Positions 45,954-57,249 are shown, counted from the stretch's first letter. The stretch is 64,000 nt of DNA from Symsagittifera roscoffensis (GCF_963678635.1 NC_087070.1:28744048-28808047), one strand, 5' to 3'. The notes: generated from the letters alone by a model not told the origin. Numbers and translations: made by a program.

Positions 45954-47357
45954 TCACTTTCCTTCTTTCTCCTCGTGCTCTTCCTCAAATTGTAGTGGAA
46001 CCCGCCACTCAGCATTCCAAGACCGGTTAATATCAAGCGCCTCGCTGCCGAACTTTCTTCTAAAGAGATGTTTCTCCAGTAGATCAAATTTCGTATCCAG
46101 CGAATTCGTCGAATCGGGTTTTAAAGTTGCTAGTTTGATCCTGTATGCCTCTAATGCGGCCTGATTCAAATCCAAGAGATCATTATGGTATGATATCGAC
46201 TTTACAGAGTCTTTGATTGGATCACCGTATCTACTCGGTCCTTTTTTCGACCTCCCGCTTTTGCGTACAGACGTTTCTTCGTCTTCTGATTCGTCTGAAA
46301 ACCCTGGGGGGTTATTAGAATCTTCATCATCTCCCGCATTCTCTTTAGAATGTAATATATCTGCCGCCGTACGCTGTACTCCTCTCTCAAGTACCTAATC
46401 AGCCAATCGATTCCAATCTGCTGCCGTTAAATTTTTACTGTTGAAAGTGTCCAGATTGGTTTCTGGAGATGTATTGCGTGATATTTCTTTCGTTTTAACC
46501 GTTTTAGTGCTGTGAGGTGTAGAAGTCGATTTTGGGACCACCGCTGAGTTTGACGAACAACACGCTTGAGGTTGTTGTCCTTCGTCTGCCGCGGCAGCGC
46601 ACTTATTCTTAAGATTGACTTGTTTCGAATCTTTTGTGCCTCCGCCCCCTTTTAATTTAGACGGTTTGGTGAAGGGTCCGGCCATGTTAGGTTGAGCCCT
46701 TTTCACCGCTAGATTTAGACCACCACCTTGCAAGATATCTTTTGATGTGACCACGGTGGGACTGTCCTGGAATTTTCTCTGTGCCTCTACTGGATCCAAA
46801 GTTCGCTGCTCTAGCAGTAAATCCTCGTCAGACCCGTTATCCTCAGCTTCTTCTTGTTCCTCAGAGTGCCGTTGTGATTGTTTTTGCTGTTTCTTCTTAG
46901 GTTCTTCCCCTTTTGGGAACGACGATGGTTCACTTTGTCCTGCAGGACAACCTTAGCTTTAGCAATGTCACTCTTTCTATATATGGCCCCCGCTGCTGTC
47001 TTGACAGTAGAGGGCGTTTCTGCAACGAATTTTCCTTTCAACGGCTTTGTGAGGGCCTTTCCACTTCTCCTCCCCTCATCTTTCCTGATCAGTATAGGTG
47101 ACCATTGACGCTGACTGCGATATCTTCTAGTTTATCCTCGATAAAGCCACGCTCCCACGAATACAACATTTCTTCATTTCTTTACGTAATTCGGGGTTAA
47201 TCGTACTCGTCTCCTCCTCAGTACGCCTTAGGTCATTTGCAGATGTGTCACGTCTGGTTTGGTTCCACCTGGCATTAGCTTCCAAGAGTTCCTTTAAGGC
47301 CCGCGCTCTCGCACGATCCTGTGCTGAGTCAACTTGCTGTTTAAATAATGGGGTCAC
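45954..47357 (-). pseudogene. C-terminal Pol extension after the integrase
   Basis: Several overlapping - strand frames (45,954-46,175; 46,202-46,390; 46,395-46,799; 46,811-47,041; 47,127-47,357) read hydrophilic, Lys/Ser/Thr-rich protein with a helical Arg/Glu segment (DRARARALKELLEANARWNQ). They follow the integrase core in order and fit a shattered C-terminal extension of roughly 400 residues. No enzyme motif is seen. It could also be a separate 3' ORF of the element. Confidence 0.5.
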
Positions 47358-47399
47358 ATCTCGGCTGTTTTGTCCTTTTCTGACAATTTTCAGGCCATC

Positions 47400-48291
47400 G
47401 CGAGACTGGTCAAGGCGCCTTTTGAGTTGTGAGGCAGTGAGCGCAGAACTTTCCAGGTGTTCTTTATCTAAACGATCAGAATTTCGTTAAAATTTGTCAC
47501 TCAGAATTTTAAATTCAGTTTTTGGCAATCGACCGAAATGGGCTTCGAATAGCGACATTTGTAATGTTTTTTGTTTACTCCATCGGAGATCACGAAGTAT
47601 TGTACTAAGACAAAGTTTTATTGATGTTACATTTTCATCTAGTAACATAACTCCCAATCTTCTTTAAATGGTTTGTATAGTACGTTCCACTAAACCGCAT
47701 CCGCGATGATCCCCGACCGGACAGAATTTTTGTTCAATGTTATTGTCAGAACAAAATTTTCGCATAGTTTTACCTTTAAGACCAGAGAATTGGTCGGTTT
47801 CTACTGATTCGGGTATTCCGTGAAAATCAATGTAGGAACGAAGAAATTTCGTCGAAGATTTTCCCCTGTTGATTTAGTGATCTTTACCGACGGAAACTTA
47901 GAATACCTATCTATTGCTACCAGCAAATATATTTTTTTCCTTTATAGTCTTCGAGTGGACCAGCATAATCTAACTGAACTTCTTGACTCGGCTGCGTTAG
48001 CAGCGGAAAAGGTTTACTAGCATTTTTCGGTATGATGTACTTAGCATTCTTACCGTAGCGGGTGCACATTCTGCATTCCTCCGCCAGATTGACTATATCT
48101 TTGTGCATGTGCGTCCACCACAGGTATTTCGAAACCTCTAGCTTGGCTTCCTGACCTGGGTGACCGCGATGAATTCCCTTGAGCGCTGCTTGCCGCAACT
48201 GCCCCGGAACAGCCAGCCTGTTGTCCACTAATATACAATCATCCACCACGGAGAGTTGGTGCCAGAGAGGATTTGTATACGGACCCATCAA
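47400..48291 (-). pseudogene. Integrase (zinc-binding domain and DDE core), frameshifted
   Basis: The frame 47,917-48,291 contains the integrase N-terminal zinc domain (GIHRGHPGQEAKLEVSKYLW, then CRMCTRYGK) and the start of the core, QLDYAGPLEDYKGKKYI, with the first catalytic Asp. Further down, other - strand frames give an ETDQFSGLKG block (second Asp) and VERTIQTI (catalytic Glu) at about 47,670-47,800. The core motifs are therefore present but split by frameshifts. Confidence 0.8.
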
Positions 48292-48940
48292 CTCGAAACT
48301 ATGACGTTTCTTTCAATTACTCGCCGAAGTCTATCCATCCAAACATCCTCAGAGATCAACTCTGCTAACAGGCTTCTGTCGAACAACTTGGTAAGGTTGT
48401 CGAGACTATTTTCTGTACTCGTCTCCACTTGGCGCGGGTCGTCTTTACTAGATTTGTGAGTTATCTTTTCCTTTTTAATCACACTGACTTCTGGGCTCTC
48501 GGACGGACTTTCAGCCGTAAGATCCACTTCTATTATCGATGGTTTTTTTCATTGGACATTTGTCTTTAAGTCCTGTTCTCGTCTGTTTCTATCTTCCAAT
48601 ACTGTCCGTGCTTCGAGTTCGAGTAAACTTTTCGGGTTATTAGATTTTTCTGCCCCATGAGGTCCCAAAATGAGATTAGTTTTGTCTCTGCTGAGTTGGC
48701 AGATGTGATCTCTTTATGTCCTTTGGGTTTGATTGACCTCTTTACTGTTCGCCACTCGACTTGGGGTAAGTCTGAATCGGAAGTGTCCGAGTCCTGTCCG
48801 CTGCACGCTCCTATTTTCAGCATACGTGTCCGGGAAAAAGTAGTTTCCGTCACCTGCTCTGTCAACTCGTCCCTTCGTTCTTCATTTTCTCTGGTCGTCA
48901 TCTTCTTCGACTTTCCTGACCCCGATTGGTTTTTGTCCAT
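48288..48940 (-). pseudogene. RNase H-integrase linker, fragmented
   Basis: Two short frames (48,566-48,940 and 48,288-48,527) encode charged, Ser/Thr/Lys-rich sequence without motifs, placed between RNase H and the integrase zinc domain. They are in different frames and probably derive from one linker. No independent function is suggested. Confidence 0.45.
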
Positions 48941-49728
48941 CCTTCTACTGATCGCCGATTGGTTTGAAATTTTATTGCAATCTTTTTTGTTTGAATTTTC
49001 ATCTGACTGTTTAATACGATCTTGTTTAATGTGTTTTTCTCATTCTGTTCTCTTTGAAAACGTGAGCTTTGACCGTTTTCGTTCCGGTCGAGCTTTGTCC
49101 AGTTTTGAACAAACCGGTCACCATAGCAACCGTGTGATGAGTTGTCTTTACAGTGGTTAATTTCGCTTCTTATTGCAGAATGTTCTAGAATGTTAACGTC
49201 AATCTTTTGATCCGTTTCGATAAACCGACTGCTCAAACAGTCAAGCGCTTTGTGAAATATTTCAATCGAAGTCACTACAAATCTCTCATCTAATTCAAAT
49301 TCAGGCCATGGATCTCCATTGGGCTCTCTCGAGAGATAATCAACGATACCCATATCCCTTCCAGGAATATTGATAACCTTAAATTGATACGGTAGTAATC
49401 GGTCAACCCACCTAGTTAGTCGAGATTGATACGTTTTATTTGATCTATGCTCCTCCAAAGCAGACTTTAAAGCTTTGTGATCTGTTGCTATGACAAATTC
49501 TTTTCCCAATAAATAATGTTTGAAGCGATCTACAGCCCAAACTACCGCTAGCAGCTCGAGTTCATTAGTAGAACCGTAGATACCTTGGGACTGTAGATAC
49601 CGAGATGCAAATGCAATCGGTACCCATTCGTTTTGGTCAGACCATTGATCAAGAGTAGCCCCTAGGCCACTGTGACTGGCATCGCACTTTATTCGAGTTT
49701 CTTTAGATGGATCATAATAGTTTAACAA
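48898..49728 (-). pseudogene. RNase H domain
   Basis: The frame opens with TRIKCDASHSGLGATLDQWS (first catalytic Asp), continues with ELELLAVVWAVDRFKHYLLG (catalytic Glu) and FVIATDHKALKSAL (Asp of the TDH motif), and reaches GRDMGIVDYLSRE. This is a recognisable Gypsy-type RNase H. The N-terminus and the connection to RT (49,728-49,872) are in other frames. The tail after residue ~150 is degraded linker. Confidence 0.87.
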
Positions 49729-49871
49729 AGCGATATTGGCTACTGCTTTTTTATTTCCTCAAACGCTACAGAGTGTTGATTGTCACAATCAAATTTTTTC
49801 ACTGGTAGTCGAACATTCTTCATTTTTTTTCATTTTCTTCTTTCAACAGTGGTCGGAGTTTATCAGTTAAA

Positions 49872-51323
49872 TTAGCGCATTCGGAATGAACTTAGATAAG
49901 TGATCAATGCTACCATGAACGATCTAAGTTGTTTTAGTGACTTGGGAGGTTGTAGATTGGCAATGGCCTCCGTTTTCGTAGTTTTCGGTATTGTACCTTC
50001 TGCCGATAAATTATGGCCTAGCCAATTCACTGAGGGCTGAAAAAATTCACATTTTGAAATTTTCAATGCGAGATTTTCATCATCCAACTTCTGCAACACA
50101 TTTCGAACCAATTTCTCATGATCCTTAGCTTCTCCCTTTGATACAATTAAGATATCATCCAGGAAGCAAAAGGTGTTTTTGGAATGATTCAATGTTCTAT
50201 CCATTGCTTTTTGGAAATCAGCGGGCATGTCCGCCAGCCCGTAAAAGACTGTCAGAAACCTATATGTTCCCGTTGCCTGACCTACGATGTTGAAATTGCA
50301 TTGTTTTGCTGTGTCCGCAGTTAGCCTTATTTGACTGCAGGCATACTTTAAATCCAACACGGTGAAATACAGTGTACCTTCTGCTGTTGCCGTGATTATT
50401 TGACTAACCCCATCTATCAGTTCCTCCACGTTTGGCATCTGATATTTATTTTTATTTAATTGTCTATTGATGGGTTTTGCGTCCAAGGCTAACTTAATCG
50501 AATTGTCTTTCTTAACTGTGCTGACAATTTGAGCAATAAAACAATCACTTGTACATTTATCCAATTTCTGAATATGTCCTTCCGCAAGTAGTTTTTCTAG
50601 CTCTGCTTGTACCTTATCCTGAATGTGTATCGGGATTCTCCTACCTTTTTGTTGGATCAGACATAAAGGATAAATAAATTTTGTACTCACAGTATGGTTC
50701 TTTGACTCCCCTTGTCTGTCAAAAAGGTCTTTAAATTGATTATAGAATTTTTGTTTCCAACCCTCTGACTGCTCGCACAGTAGCACGTCAAACCTGGATC
50801 TTCGTGTTGGAGCTGGTTTCTGAGTAGTCTGAATTCCTAGTTTACCTTGAAGGTCCAGACCTAGTATACACCGCATACGTCTTTCCGTGACTAACAGTAT
50901 CGATCCAAACACTTCCCAACCCGCCGAACGCAGATTCGCTTTCAATGCTCCTAATATCAAAATAGGTCGTTTATTGTAATCCACAAACTGCGCGGACAGG
51001 TTAAGCTTCTCTGCTGGAATAGATTTTGAATTCGTAGGTCCTTCCAGAATTTGTTTCGTTGTCGCCCAATTCAGAAGTGATACTGGACTACCCGTGTCTA
51101 TAGTCATATTCAAAATATGACTATCAATTTTCACTAAAGCCTTCAATGCTTTAATTTGATGAGATTTTGGATTCCTTCGAATCTCAACTTTCTCAATAGT
51201 TTCAGACTTTGCAATCATCGCTTTCTTCTCGTCGTTTCCTTCTTCGTACACATTCGCTAATACTCGTTTGTTGATGTATTTTTCAATTTCTGCAATAGAG
51301 GTTAAATCCTCTTCTACCGCCAT
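49872..51323 (-). pseudogene. Aspartic protease and reverse transcriptase
   Basis: This 483-codon frame is the best-preserved part. The protease has MTIDTGSPVSLL near residue 95 and a CILGLDLQGKLG block. RT follows, with IQKLDKCTSDCF, LALDAKPINRQLNKNKY, FTVLDLKYACSQIRL and the catalytic FLDDILIVS in the order expected of Ty3/Gypsy RT. The frame shifts away just after the LRSFM thumb motif. The protein is part of a polyprotein, so an ATG of its own is not expected. Confidence 0.9.
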
Positions 51324-51766
51324 TATCTCAAATTCGTCACAGGAATCAAAATTTTGTATTCAATTACATTCCTCTTCCGAACTAGAATCTTCAATTGCAA
51401 CTTCATTAACTTGCTGTGATTTGCACATTTTTGCAAAATGATTGGGTTTGTTACAATTCTTACACGATTTAAATGTCCTTCGTTTTTCAGTTGTCCTTCT
51501 CCAAACACTCTGCCACATCGCGTGCATTGTTTTTGATCCCCCTTAAATCTTGCAGCATTTCTGTTGTCATACTGCTTCCTTCTATTCTGATTCTGGCCTT
51601 GTCGTTTATGGTTGTACCCCTTGTTTCCAATTGCCATAACCGGTTCTTGTTTTATTTTCATTTGTGAATTTGAAAGTAATTCTAAGTTGTTAGTACTCGT
51701 TGAAGACTTTTGAAATGCTTGAGTAGTTTGTTTACTTTGTTCGAATGTCAGGAGAAAATGTTTCAA
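51323..51766 (-). pseudogene. Gag C-terminus with zinc knuckle, frameshifted
   Basis: The frame carries a Gln/Asn/Lys/Arg-rich nucleocapsid-like region (NHKRQGQNQNRRKQYDNRNA is typical in composition) and a CTRCGR start. The matching CCHC knuckle CKNCNKPNHFAKMC is readable only in a neighbouring frame at about 51,422-51,463, so at least one indel lies in between. It overlaps the protease frame at 51,323. Confidence 0.7.
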
Positions 51767-52358
51767 AAGTTAGTGTGTCTTGAAGAACAACATTCCTCAT
51801 CCGGGATATAAATAGATCTCTCACCAACTCTTCTTCCAGTTCTCCCAGCTCCGCCTTTGCTGCTTGTGCAGTCAATGCCGCATGAAAGGATTCGAGAGTT
51901 TCATTCGTTTCATGAGATCGTGTAAACAATTTGTATCTCTCGTAAGTAATACATTTCGTTTTCTCAGATGAGATTTTTGCTTATCGCACTATTTCCCGAA
52001 AACCAAGTTTGGATATTTCTGTGTGCGGATTCTTTTTGATAAACTTTTTTTCCTTCGGCGCCCAATGCGAGAAATAATCGTGATGTCAAACGTTTTCCAA
52101 CTTCGTGATAGAATACGTTGTGTCCTACTTTAGGTCCTCTCATAACCCGATCTTCATTTTCTAGAACAACTCTGTCCCGTGCCAATCTGTTCCGGGCTTC
52201 TCTCTCTGCTCTTTGACCGTAACAGCTAATAGGAATTGATCAAACCATGTTTCGAAATTCCACGGTGGATCTGAGTTTGCAGAAGCCCAGAATACTGGGA
52301 TTCCCATATCTGTCCTATTGTCTTGAGCTGTAAAACCGGATCCTGCTGGCTGCGCCAT
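51732..52358 (-). pseudogene. Gag N-terminal and capsid region, frameshifted
   Basis: Three frames in series (52,161-52,358; 51,964-52,185; 51,732-51,929) carry the start MAQPAGSG, a WNFETWFDQFLLAVTVK capsid-like helix, FLALGAEGKKVYQ, and ESFHAALTAQAAKAELGELE with LVRDLFISRM. These are characteristic Ty3/Gypsy Gag segments. The start ATG (52,356-52,358) lies exactly at the LTR/primer-site junction. At least two indels destroy the frame. Confidence 0.82.
52337..52357 (-). other. Candidate primer-binding site
   Basis: Directly after the 5' LTR the - strand reads TGGCGCAGCCAGCAGGATCC. A PBS normally starts with TGG, complementary to the CCA end of a tRNA, at 0-2 bases from the LTR, as here. The tRNA cannot be named without a search. 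The same bases encode the first Gag residues. Confidence 0.65.
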
Positions 52359-52636
52359 GTGATAACGGATAGAGCCTCTGGTGTTTTATAATGAAAACAG
52401 TAGTGGTTTCTAAGAGTTAATTTAATGTTGAAACCGTATTGTTTTATCAGCCTAATATCTGTGGCTAACTGCACGCCAAGCTACAGTTGAGAGATTGAAT
52501 CTCTTCAATGTTAATAAAGGTCACGCATTATTGACCTTGATATAAATAATAACATAATATAATTTATAGATAACAAAATGAACAATTAGGCCAAGGCCAT
52601 AATATGGTTACTGCAAATGCAGGAGCAGTTGCAGTA
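52358..52636 (-). repeat. LTR of the second retrotransposon (5' LTR in element orientation)
   Basis: This is the partner of 45,527-45,805, with equal length and about 5 percent divergence. In element orientation it would drive transcription towards lower coordinates. Its outer edge (GCAGTA, 52,636) touches the right copy of the ~420-bp direct repeat. No short target duplication can be recognised. Confidence 0.9.
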
Positions 52637-52637
52637 A

Positions 52638-53056
52638 GCGAAGCGAAGCTTTGCCTCTGTGTAATCAATAACTTTCCACTGCTTTTATTTGTGGTCCTTC
52701 GTCCATGAATCTATCGCCCATTTGGTCCTTCGCCCTTAAAAATAGCCCCAGTGTCAATTATTTTGTCAGTTCAAGTTTTAATTTTTTTTCCAAGATTCAT
52801 ACAATTATTTCCCCAGCAAAAATTATATAAAGCTTGATGACAAATGTTTTAATACTGCAGCAGAATTTGTAATAAAAAGGTTTATGGTGAAGATTAATTT
52901 TTTTCATAACCTCTATGATAACTTTTGGTCTTTTCTGTTAGAGGGCCAAAATTGCCAAATTGTATATTGAGCTTCTGCTGTTAATGAAAACCTTGATTTT
53001 TTTATTCTTAATAGTCTGACAATACTTTAAACCAATCAGATTTGAATGGTCTCATG
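52638..53056 (+). repeat. ~420-bp direct repeat flanking the second retrotransposon, right copy
   Basis: It matches 45,103-45,526 from GCGAAGCGAAGCTTTGCC to GGTCTCATG. Beyond it the sequence continues into ACTAAATGGCCC, i.e. what should follow the insertion point if the left copy is the original target. Divergence of ~4 percent is similar to that of the LTRs, which suggests that both pairs arose at about the same time. Confidence 0.88.
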
Positions 53057-53064
53057 GACTAAAT

Positions 53065-53457
53065 GGCCCAAAATCAATATTGCTATATTTTGAGCTGAAA
53101 TTTTTGCGCTCCAATCTTATCGGCTAATTTTCGCCAATCAAATGCAAGCAGCGCGGCCAGGCATTTCAATCACCGTTTCAGCAGATGAAATTATTAGCCG
53201 AAATCCCCATACTGAACTTTATCAAATAATCAAAAACATTTTAGGCCACTGGTGAAACTATGTCCAGACAATAAAAGTTCAGAAAAATGATTTCAGTAAC
53301 TTCTATATTTTCGGTCAATTCTGCTAATAATTGTATCTGCGTGGACTTTTTTATTTGAAATGCCGGGCCATGCTGTTTGAATATCATTGGCTAATTAGCC
53401 AATCATATTCAGCAATATGAATATCATTTCACGATATATAAATACTGATTTTGGGCC
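53065..53457. repeat. 393-bp fold-back element
   Basis: GGCCCAAAATCAATATTG at the left pairs with the inverted CAAAATCAGTATTT-type end, GATTTTGGGCC, at 53,446-53,457. Inner arm words also pair (ATCGGCTAATTTTCGCCAAT against ATTGGCTAATTAGCCAAT; GCGCGGCCAGGCATTTCAAT against ATTTGAAATGCCGGGCCATG). The arms are clearly diverged, so the element is old. No ORF. Confidence 0.72.
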
Positions 53458-54660
53458 GTATACCAGAAAAGACCCATAATTTTCAATTTGACAATCCCTG
53501 TCTCGACTATTCTTTTTGGTCAAGCACTGACACTGTACTTGGCTAAGAAAATCAAAACATAAAGTAAGCATCTGGACCCGGGTACGTTTTCAAAACGTTT
53601 GTACTGAAAGTAAATCAATGGTTTTCATAAACTCTGAGATACTTGTTTAAGATAAATTACAAACTCTGACAAAACAAAGCTATCAGAAAAATCAATTTTC
53701 AAAGAAACGAAACAGCCAATAGAAACAAATCAAAATGTTTCAGATATTTTAAGACACGAAAAAAATAAGAAGCAGATATTTTATTAGAGAAACAAGAAAA
53801 AAAAATAAGAAACAAGTCTAAATATTTGAGATCTTTTAAGAACTAGCAAACGGATTTCATCAGTGCCTCGGACTGATTTATCAGTTTTCTAACATAGTTA
53901 CTCAAGGAAAAAAGTAAAGCAATTTGATAAAACACTAGCTAAACCAAGGCACAAACAGACAATGAAAGAAGTGTTTTTTTTCAGGACGAAGATAAATTGA
54001 ATTGAATCCACATGAATTACTTGATATGTATTGGCAAATTAATAAAATTGCATTTGAGAAGTTGAAACTTTAAAACACGTTTAATCGATTTTATCGAGCT
54101 GCAAGCACAGATATGTAGAATGGTTATGCCTGAGGGTTGACTGCAGCTCCATTGCTGGTGTATCTCTTCGTGTACCTGCAAGTAGCAGCAGGTTGAGGAG
54201 GGAGTTGGACTTAGAAGGGTGGATTTAGGGGGGGGGGGGGGCAGGATGCGGAAGCCTTTTCCCTGAGGGAGTCGACTGTTTGATCATCCAAAGGGTCCGC
54301 TCACCTTAGAAACTGAAACTTTTTTTGCGACTGACACTAAAATAGTTCTAAAGGCGCTTATATTTCGAACCAAACAGAATAAATTTTATGTATAAATGCT
54401 TGTACTCTATCCCGGCTAATAAAATTTTTCTGTTGTTCAAAGAGCACTTGAAAAGTTTATAAAAAGAACTTTTTTAAATTAAAAGTAAGCTTCGATAATG
54501 TGTTTTTAACCGCAAACATTCTTTTATCCGAACGCTTGCCACCCATTGGTTAACAGTTAACAGCGGGATGGAAGATAACGAAAATTCAGTTAAAAATAAT
54601 GGTTCGTTTGGCCTGATTCTAACCCATTTTTCTTGTTCCAATATCTTTATCTTCCGCCGG
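53458..54660. other. Intergenic stretch downstream of the TMED gene
   Basis: No gene is seen. A run of 14 G lies at 54,228-54,241, next to GCAGGATGCGG. A similar GGATGCGG word next to an 11-C run occurs at 57,252-57,287, so the two may belong to one repeat family. The TMED transcript should terminate in this stretch, but I could not pick a convincing signal. Confidence 0.5.
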
Positions 54661-54882
54661 TCACTTTTGTATGTGCATGTTTTTTTTGTCAAAGTAATTC
54701 TCGACTAATACGGGCAAATATTGAAAAAACGACCTGTAGGAGAATAGACGCCGGAGTAGAGTGACTTGTACTATGGGGGATGCACACATGACTAGTAGCT
54801 CTACTATGCTGTAGTTGGACACCCGCTCATTCAGACCCTGCACGTGGTACCAGTGACTTGCCATCTTCAGTCTACTCTCCAC
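54661..54882 (-). CDS. p24/TMED cargo receptor, coding exon 3 (membrane segment and tail)
   Basis: After the acceptor TTGTCTACAG the exon reads VESRLKMASHWYHVQGLNER, a luminal coiled-coil-like helix. The membrane segment YSIVELLVMCASPIVQVTLL follows (about residues 222-241), then LRRLFS and the cytosolic tail ending at TGA (54,661-54,663). In the p24 family the tail carries an FF pair for COPII and often a dilysine-like motif for COPI. Here RSFFQYL holds the FF pair, and a KK pair occurs later but not at the C-terminus. The ~30-residue tail is longer than the usual 10-15. Confidence 0.9.
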   Translation of the reverse strand: MESRLKMASHWYHVQGLNERVSNYSIVELLVMCASPIVQVTLLRRLFSYRSFFQYLPVLVENYFDKKNMHIQK

Positions 54883-56495
54883 CTGTAGACAACAGACAAC
54901 AAAATAAGCCGGTTGCTTCGACCGCATTAATTTGTACAAAAAATGTTTAAAAAAAGAAAAAATCAAACATTTTTTATTATTTGATTTTGGGTGGAGGGGG
55001 TGGTTGCGCTAATAAACAGCTATGCTATTAAAGTAAAACAGGGTCAATAACTTTTAGAACTATAATTTTGTGAAACCCAGGAATATTCAAATAACTCTCT
55101 CGTCACTGAGGTAGAAGTTTTGAAAACCCAAATAGATACCAATAGAGTTGCGATATGATTGATTGCATACTTGGTACCCTTAAAGCTTTCTTTGAAATAC
55201 TTAAAATTGAGCGGAAAGAAACCCTCCGGCCATAGTTTCTTCAAATCACTTGGTGGCGTGATTCGATCAAAAACAATTTTAACAAGAAAAAAATCTAATA
55301 GCATATTATGCTCAATGAGACTGCGCAAAACCACAAACTGTGTTGTTCTACTTGATTTGCACATCAAAGTTGCAACGCAAAAAAAAGCAAAACGCAATCA
55401 CCATCTATCCCCAATAACTTTACAATTGCTAAAAGACATGCAGACAAATCATAAGCCAACAATTCTTTTGAAACGGGAATATTTCCCGTTTGAAATAGAA
55501 AAACAGGTCCTGGTCAGATTCAAACCCAGGGTCATTCCTGTCCCAGACGTATTCGTTTCCTCCGGAATAAGTGTTCCACAGACGCTAAATTTGAATTCAT
55601 TATGAACCAAAAGACCAAGTGATTCTGTTAAACAAGTTTTTCACCCGAAAAAAAGTTTATGTTCCAATTTGATAACTCTTGCTAATCGCAAGCGTAATAA
55701 AATCTGTGATCTATTGTCGATTGAAAGCAAATTGAAAACTTTCATTATCATAGCCTGAAAATTTGTTGATATTTTTTTCCTTAATAGACCGTTAAAACTT
55801 GTAGATGAAAAAATCATCATTAAATGGACTGACCGTTTTGTTTTAACCAAGCCGTAAATTATTTTTTTTAGATTTTATCCTATCTAGTTTTGCTTTCATA
55901 TTTTGGACATACTTGGTTCATACATAAGTTTTTTTTTATTTGTCTATGTTCTTTCTCAATTACTAAGAAACGCGCATAAATTGGATGCAGTGGAGATGCC
56001 ATATGAGTTTGAGGAGTAGCTAGTTTTGATTGAAAAAGCATCAACTAACTTTTTTCTACATTTTTGACTTGTTGTTGTTTGTTTGTTTTAGTTAAGGTCT
56101 TTATTTTTTAACTTTAGTTCGAACTCAAAAGGCTACATACAGGCCTTAGATACTGTGAAACAAAATAAAACGAATCAAAGTTAAAAAATAAAGACCTTAA
56201 GTAAAACAAAAAACAACAAGTCAAAAATGTAGAAAAAAAAGTTAGTTGATGCTTTTTCAATCAAAACTAGCTACTCCTCAAACTCGTCTTATTTATTGAT
56301 TTTTAAGTTAGAGTTACTTTTTTGGATCGCAAGTGATGCGAAACAAAGCTGGGACTCAGTATGAAAACTTGAAACTTGTTTCGATTGTGAGCTGAATGGA
56401 AATTAAACTGAAAAAATGTGAATTTGGAGACGTTGACCATCTCATGAGCTGCAGACTAATTATGTGAGATAGTCTAGAAGTGTTATGTACTACAC
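54883..56495 (-). other. TMED intron 2
   Basis: The 1.6-kb intron has donor CATCAG|GTGTAG and acceptor TTGTCTACAG|GTGG, both on the - strand. It contains a 282-bp fold-back element (56,005-56,286). A 148-codon open frame lies on the opposite strand (55,159-55,605). It has no domain that I recognise and is not annotated as a gene. Confidence 0.7.
56005..56286. repeat. 282-bp fold-back element within the TMED intron
   Basis: Arms of ~115 bases pair almost completely: GAGTTTGAGGAGTAGCTAGT at the left with the inverted ACTAGCTACTCCTCAAACTC at the right, and the inner AAGGTCTTTATTTTTTAACT with AGTTAAAAAATAAAGACCTT. The loop is ~50 bases. Transcribed with the TMED pre-mRNA it would form a long hairpin. 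A MITE is the simplest explanation. Confidence 0.85.
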
Positions 56496-56732
56496 CTGAT
56501 GGCTCTGGACTATGTGCATGTTAGTGTTGATCTGCTCGAGCGCGGCGTCTGAATACGTGAGCACAGTAGGCACTACTTTCTTGGCCTGTTTCCTCAAAGA
56601 CTCTGTCTCGGCCGGCCGGAGGGAAAAGAAGATGATTTTGGCGGAGACACTGCTGAACTTGTTGTTGAGACAGAAGCGCCAGTCCCCCTCACTGATCTCC
56701 AGGGCACCCGAGTAGCTCTGCTTCCGCTTCTC
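56496..56732 (-). CDS. p24/TMED cargo receptor, coding exon 2 (second half of GOLD domain and helix)
   Basis: The acceptor TTCTCTTTCAG precedes GAGAAGCGG, and the donor is CATCAG|GTGTAG. The 237 bases encode residues 120-198: EKRKQSYSGALEISEGDWRF with Cys 140 (RFCLNN), the beta strands of the GOLD fold ending AKIIFFSL, and then a charged helix (ALEQINTNMHIVQSHQ). Cys 140 should pair with Cys 75 of exon 1 in the conserved GOLD disulfide. The exon is clearly more GC-rich than its introns. All joins are in phase 0. Confidence 0.92.
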
Positions 56733-57249
56733 CTGAAAGAGAAAATAGTATAAGGAAAACTAGTAAGAGCATCAAAACAAAATAAGAAACATCCACAGAC
56801 GGAGTTCGAGCAGTTTTTATAGTAGTTTTGTCAGTTTGGACCAACATTTCGATAATCCTCAACTCAAGAAATTTTCACGGCCAAAAGTTTGCGCTTCAAA
56901 AAGGGTAGCTGAATTACAGCTGAACTGTGAATTGTTTAGGGTCAGTTTATTTATTATGATGCTTCCTCGTTTAATAAACTAACTTATTCTTTTCTTATAT
57001 AAACAATTTTACTAGTTTTTCGGATCATCAAATTGAAATTTGGATTTATTTTCTTGAACACGCTTAACTAATTTTTATCCGCTGAAAGTTTGGCGACGAG
57101 GTAAATTCAATTATTTAATCAATTAAATTTGACAGAAAAACTAAAAAAGAAAAGTTTGACTTACTAATCGGATCAAATGTTTTATTAATTTTTGGCTATT
57201 CTCCTCTGGTTGAAAATTAATTAAAATCCTTGCTGCATTCAGAGACATT

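Larger units (their letters stand above)
45527..52636 (-). mobile_element. Full-length, inactivated Ty3/Gypsy LTR retrotransposon
   Basis: The 7.1-kb element lies between two 279-bp LTRs and reads right to left: Gag, zinc knuckle, protease, reverse transcriptase, RNase H, integrase, then a long C-terminal region. The integrase follows RNase H, which places it in Ty3/Gypsy. The Gag and integrase parts are broken by many frameshifts. The protease-RT part is the best preserved. LTR divergence of about 5 percent agrees with an old insertion. It is clearly different in sequence from the element at 1-7.3 kb. Confidence 0.94.

Noticed and set aside
55159..55605. A 148-codon open frame on the + strand inside TMED intron 2
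   Set aside because: Basic, low-complexity composition, no recognised motif, located in an intron of an antisense gene. An overlapping frame of similar length exists on the other strand. Chance cannot be excluded.
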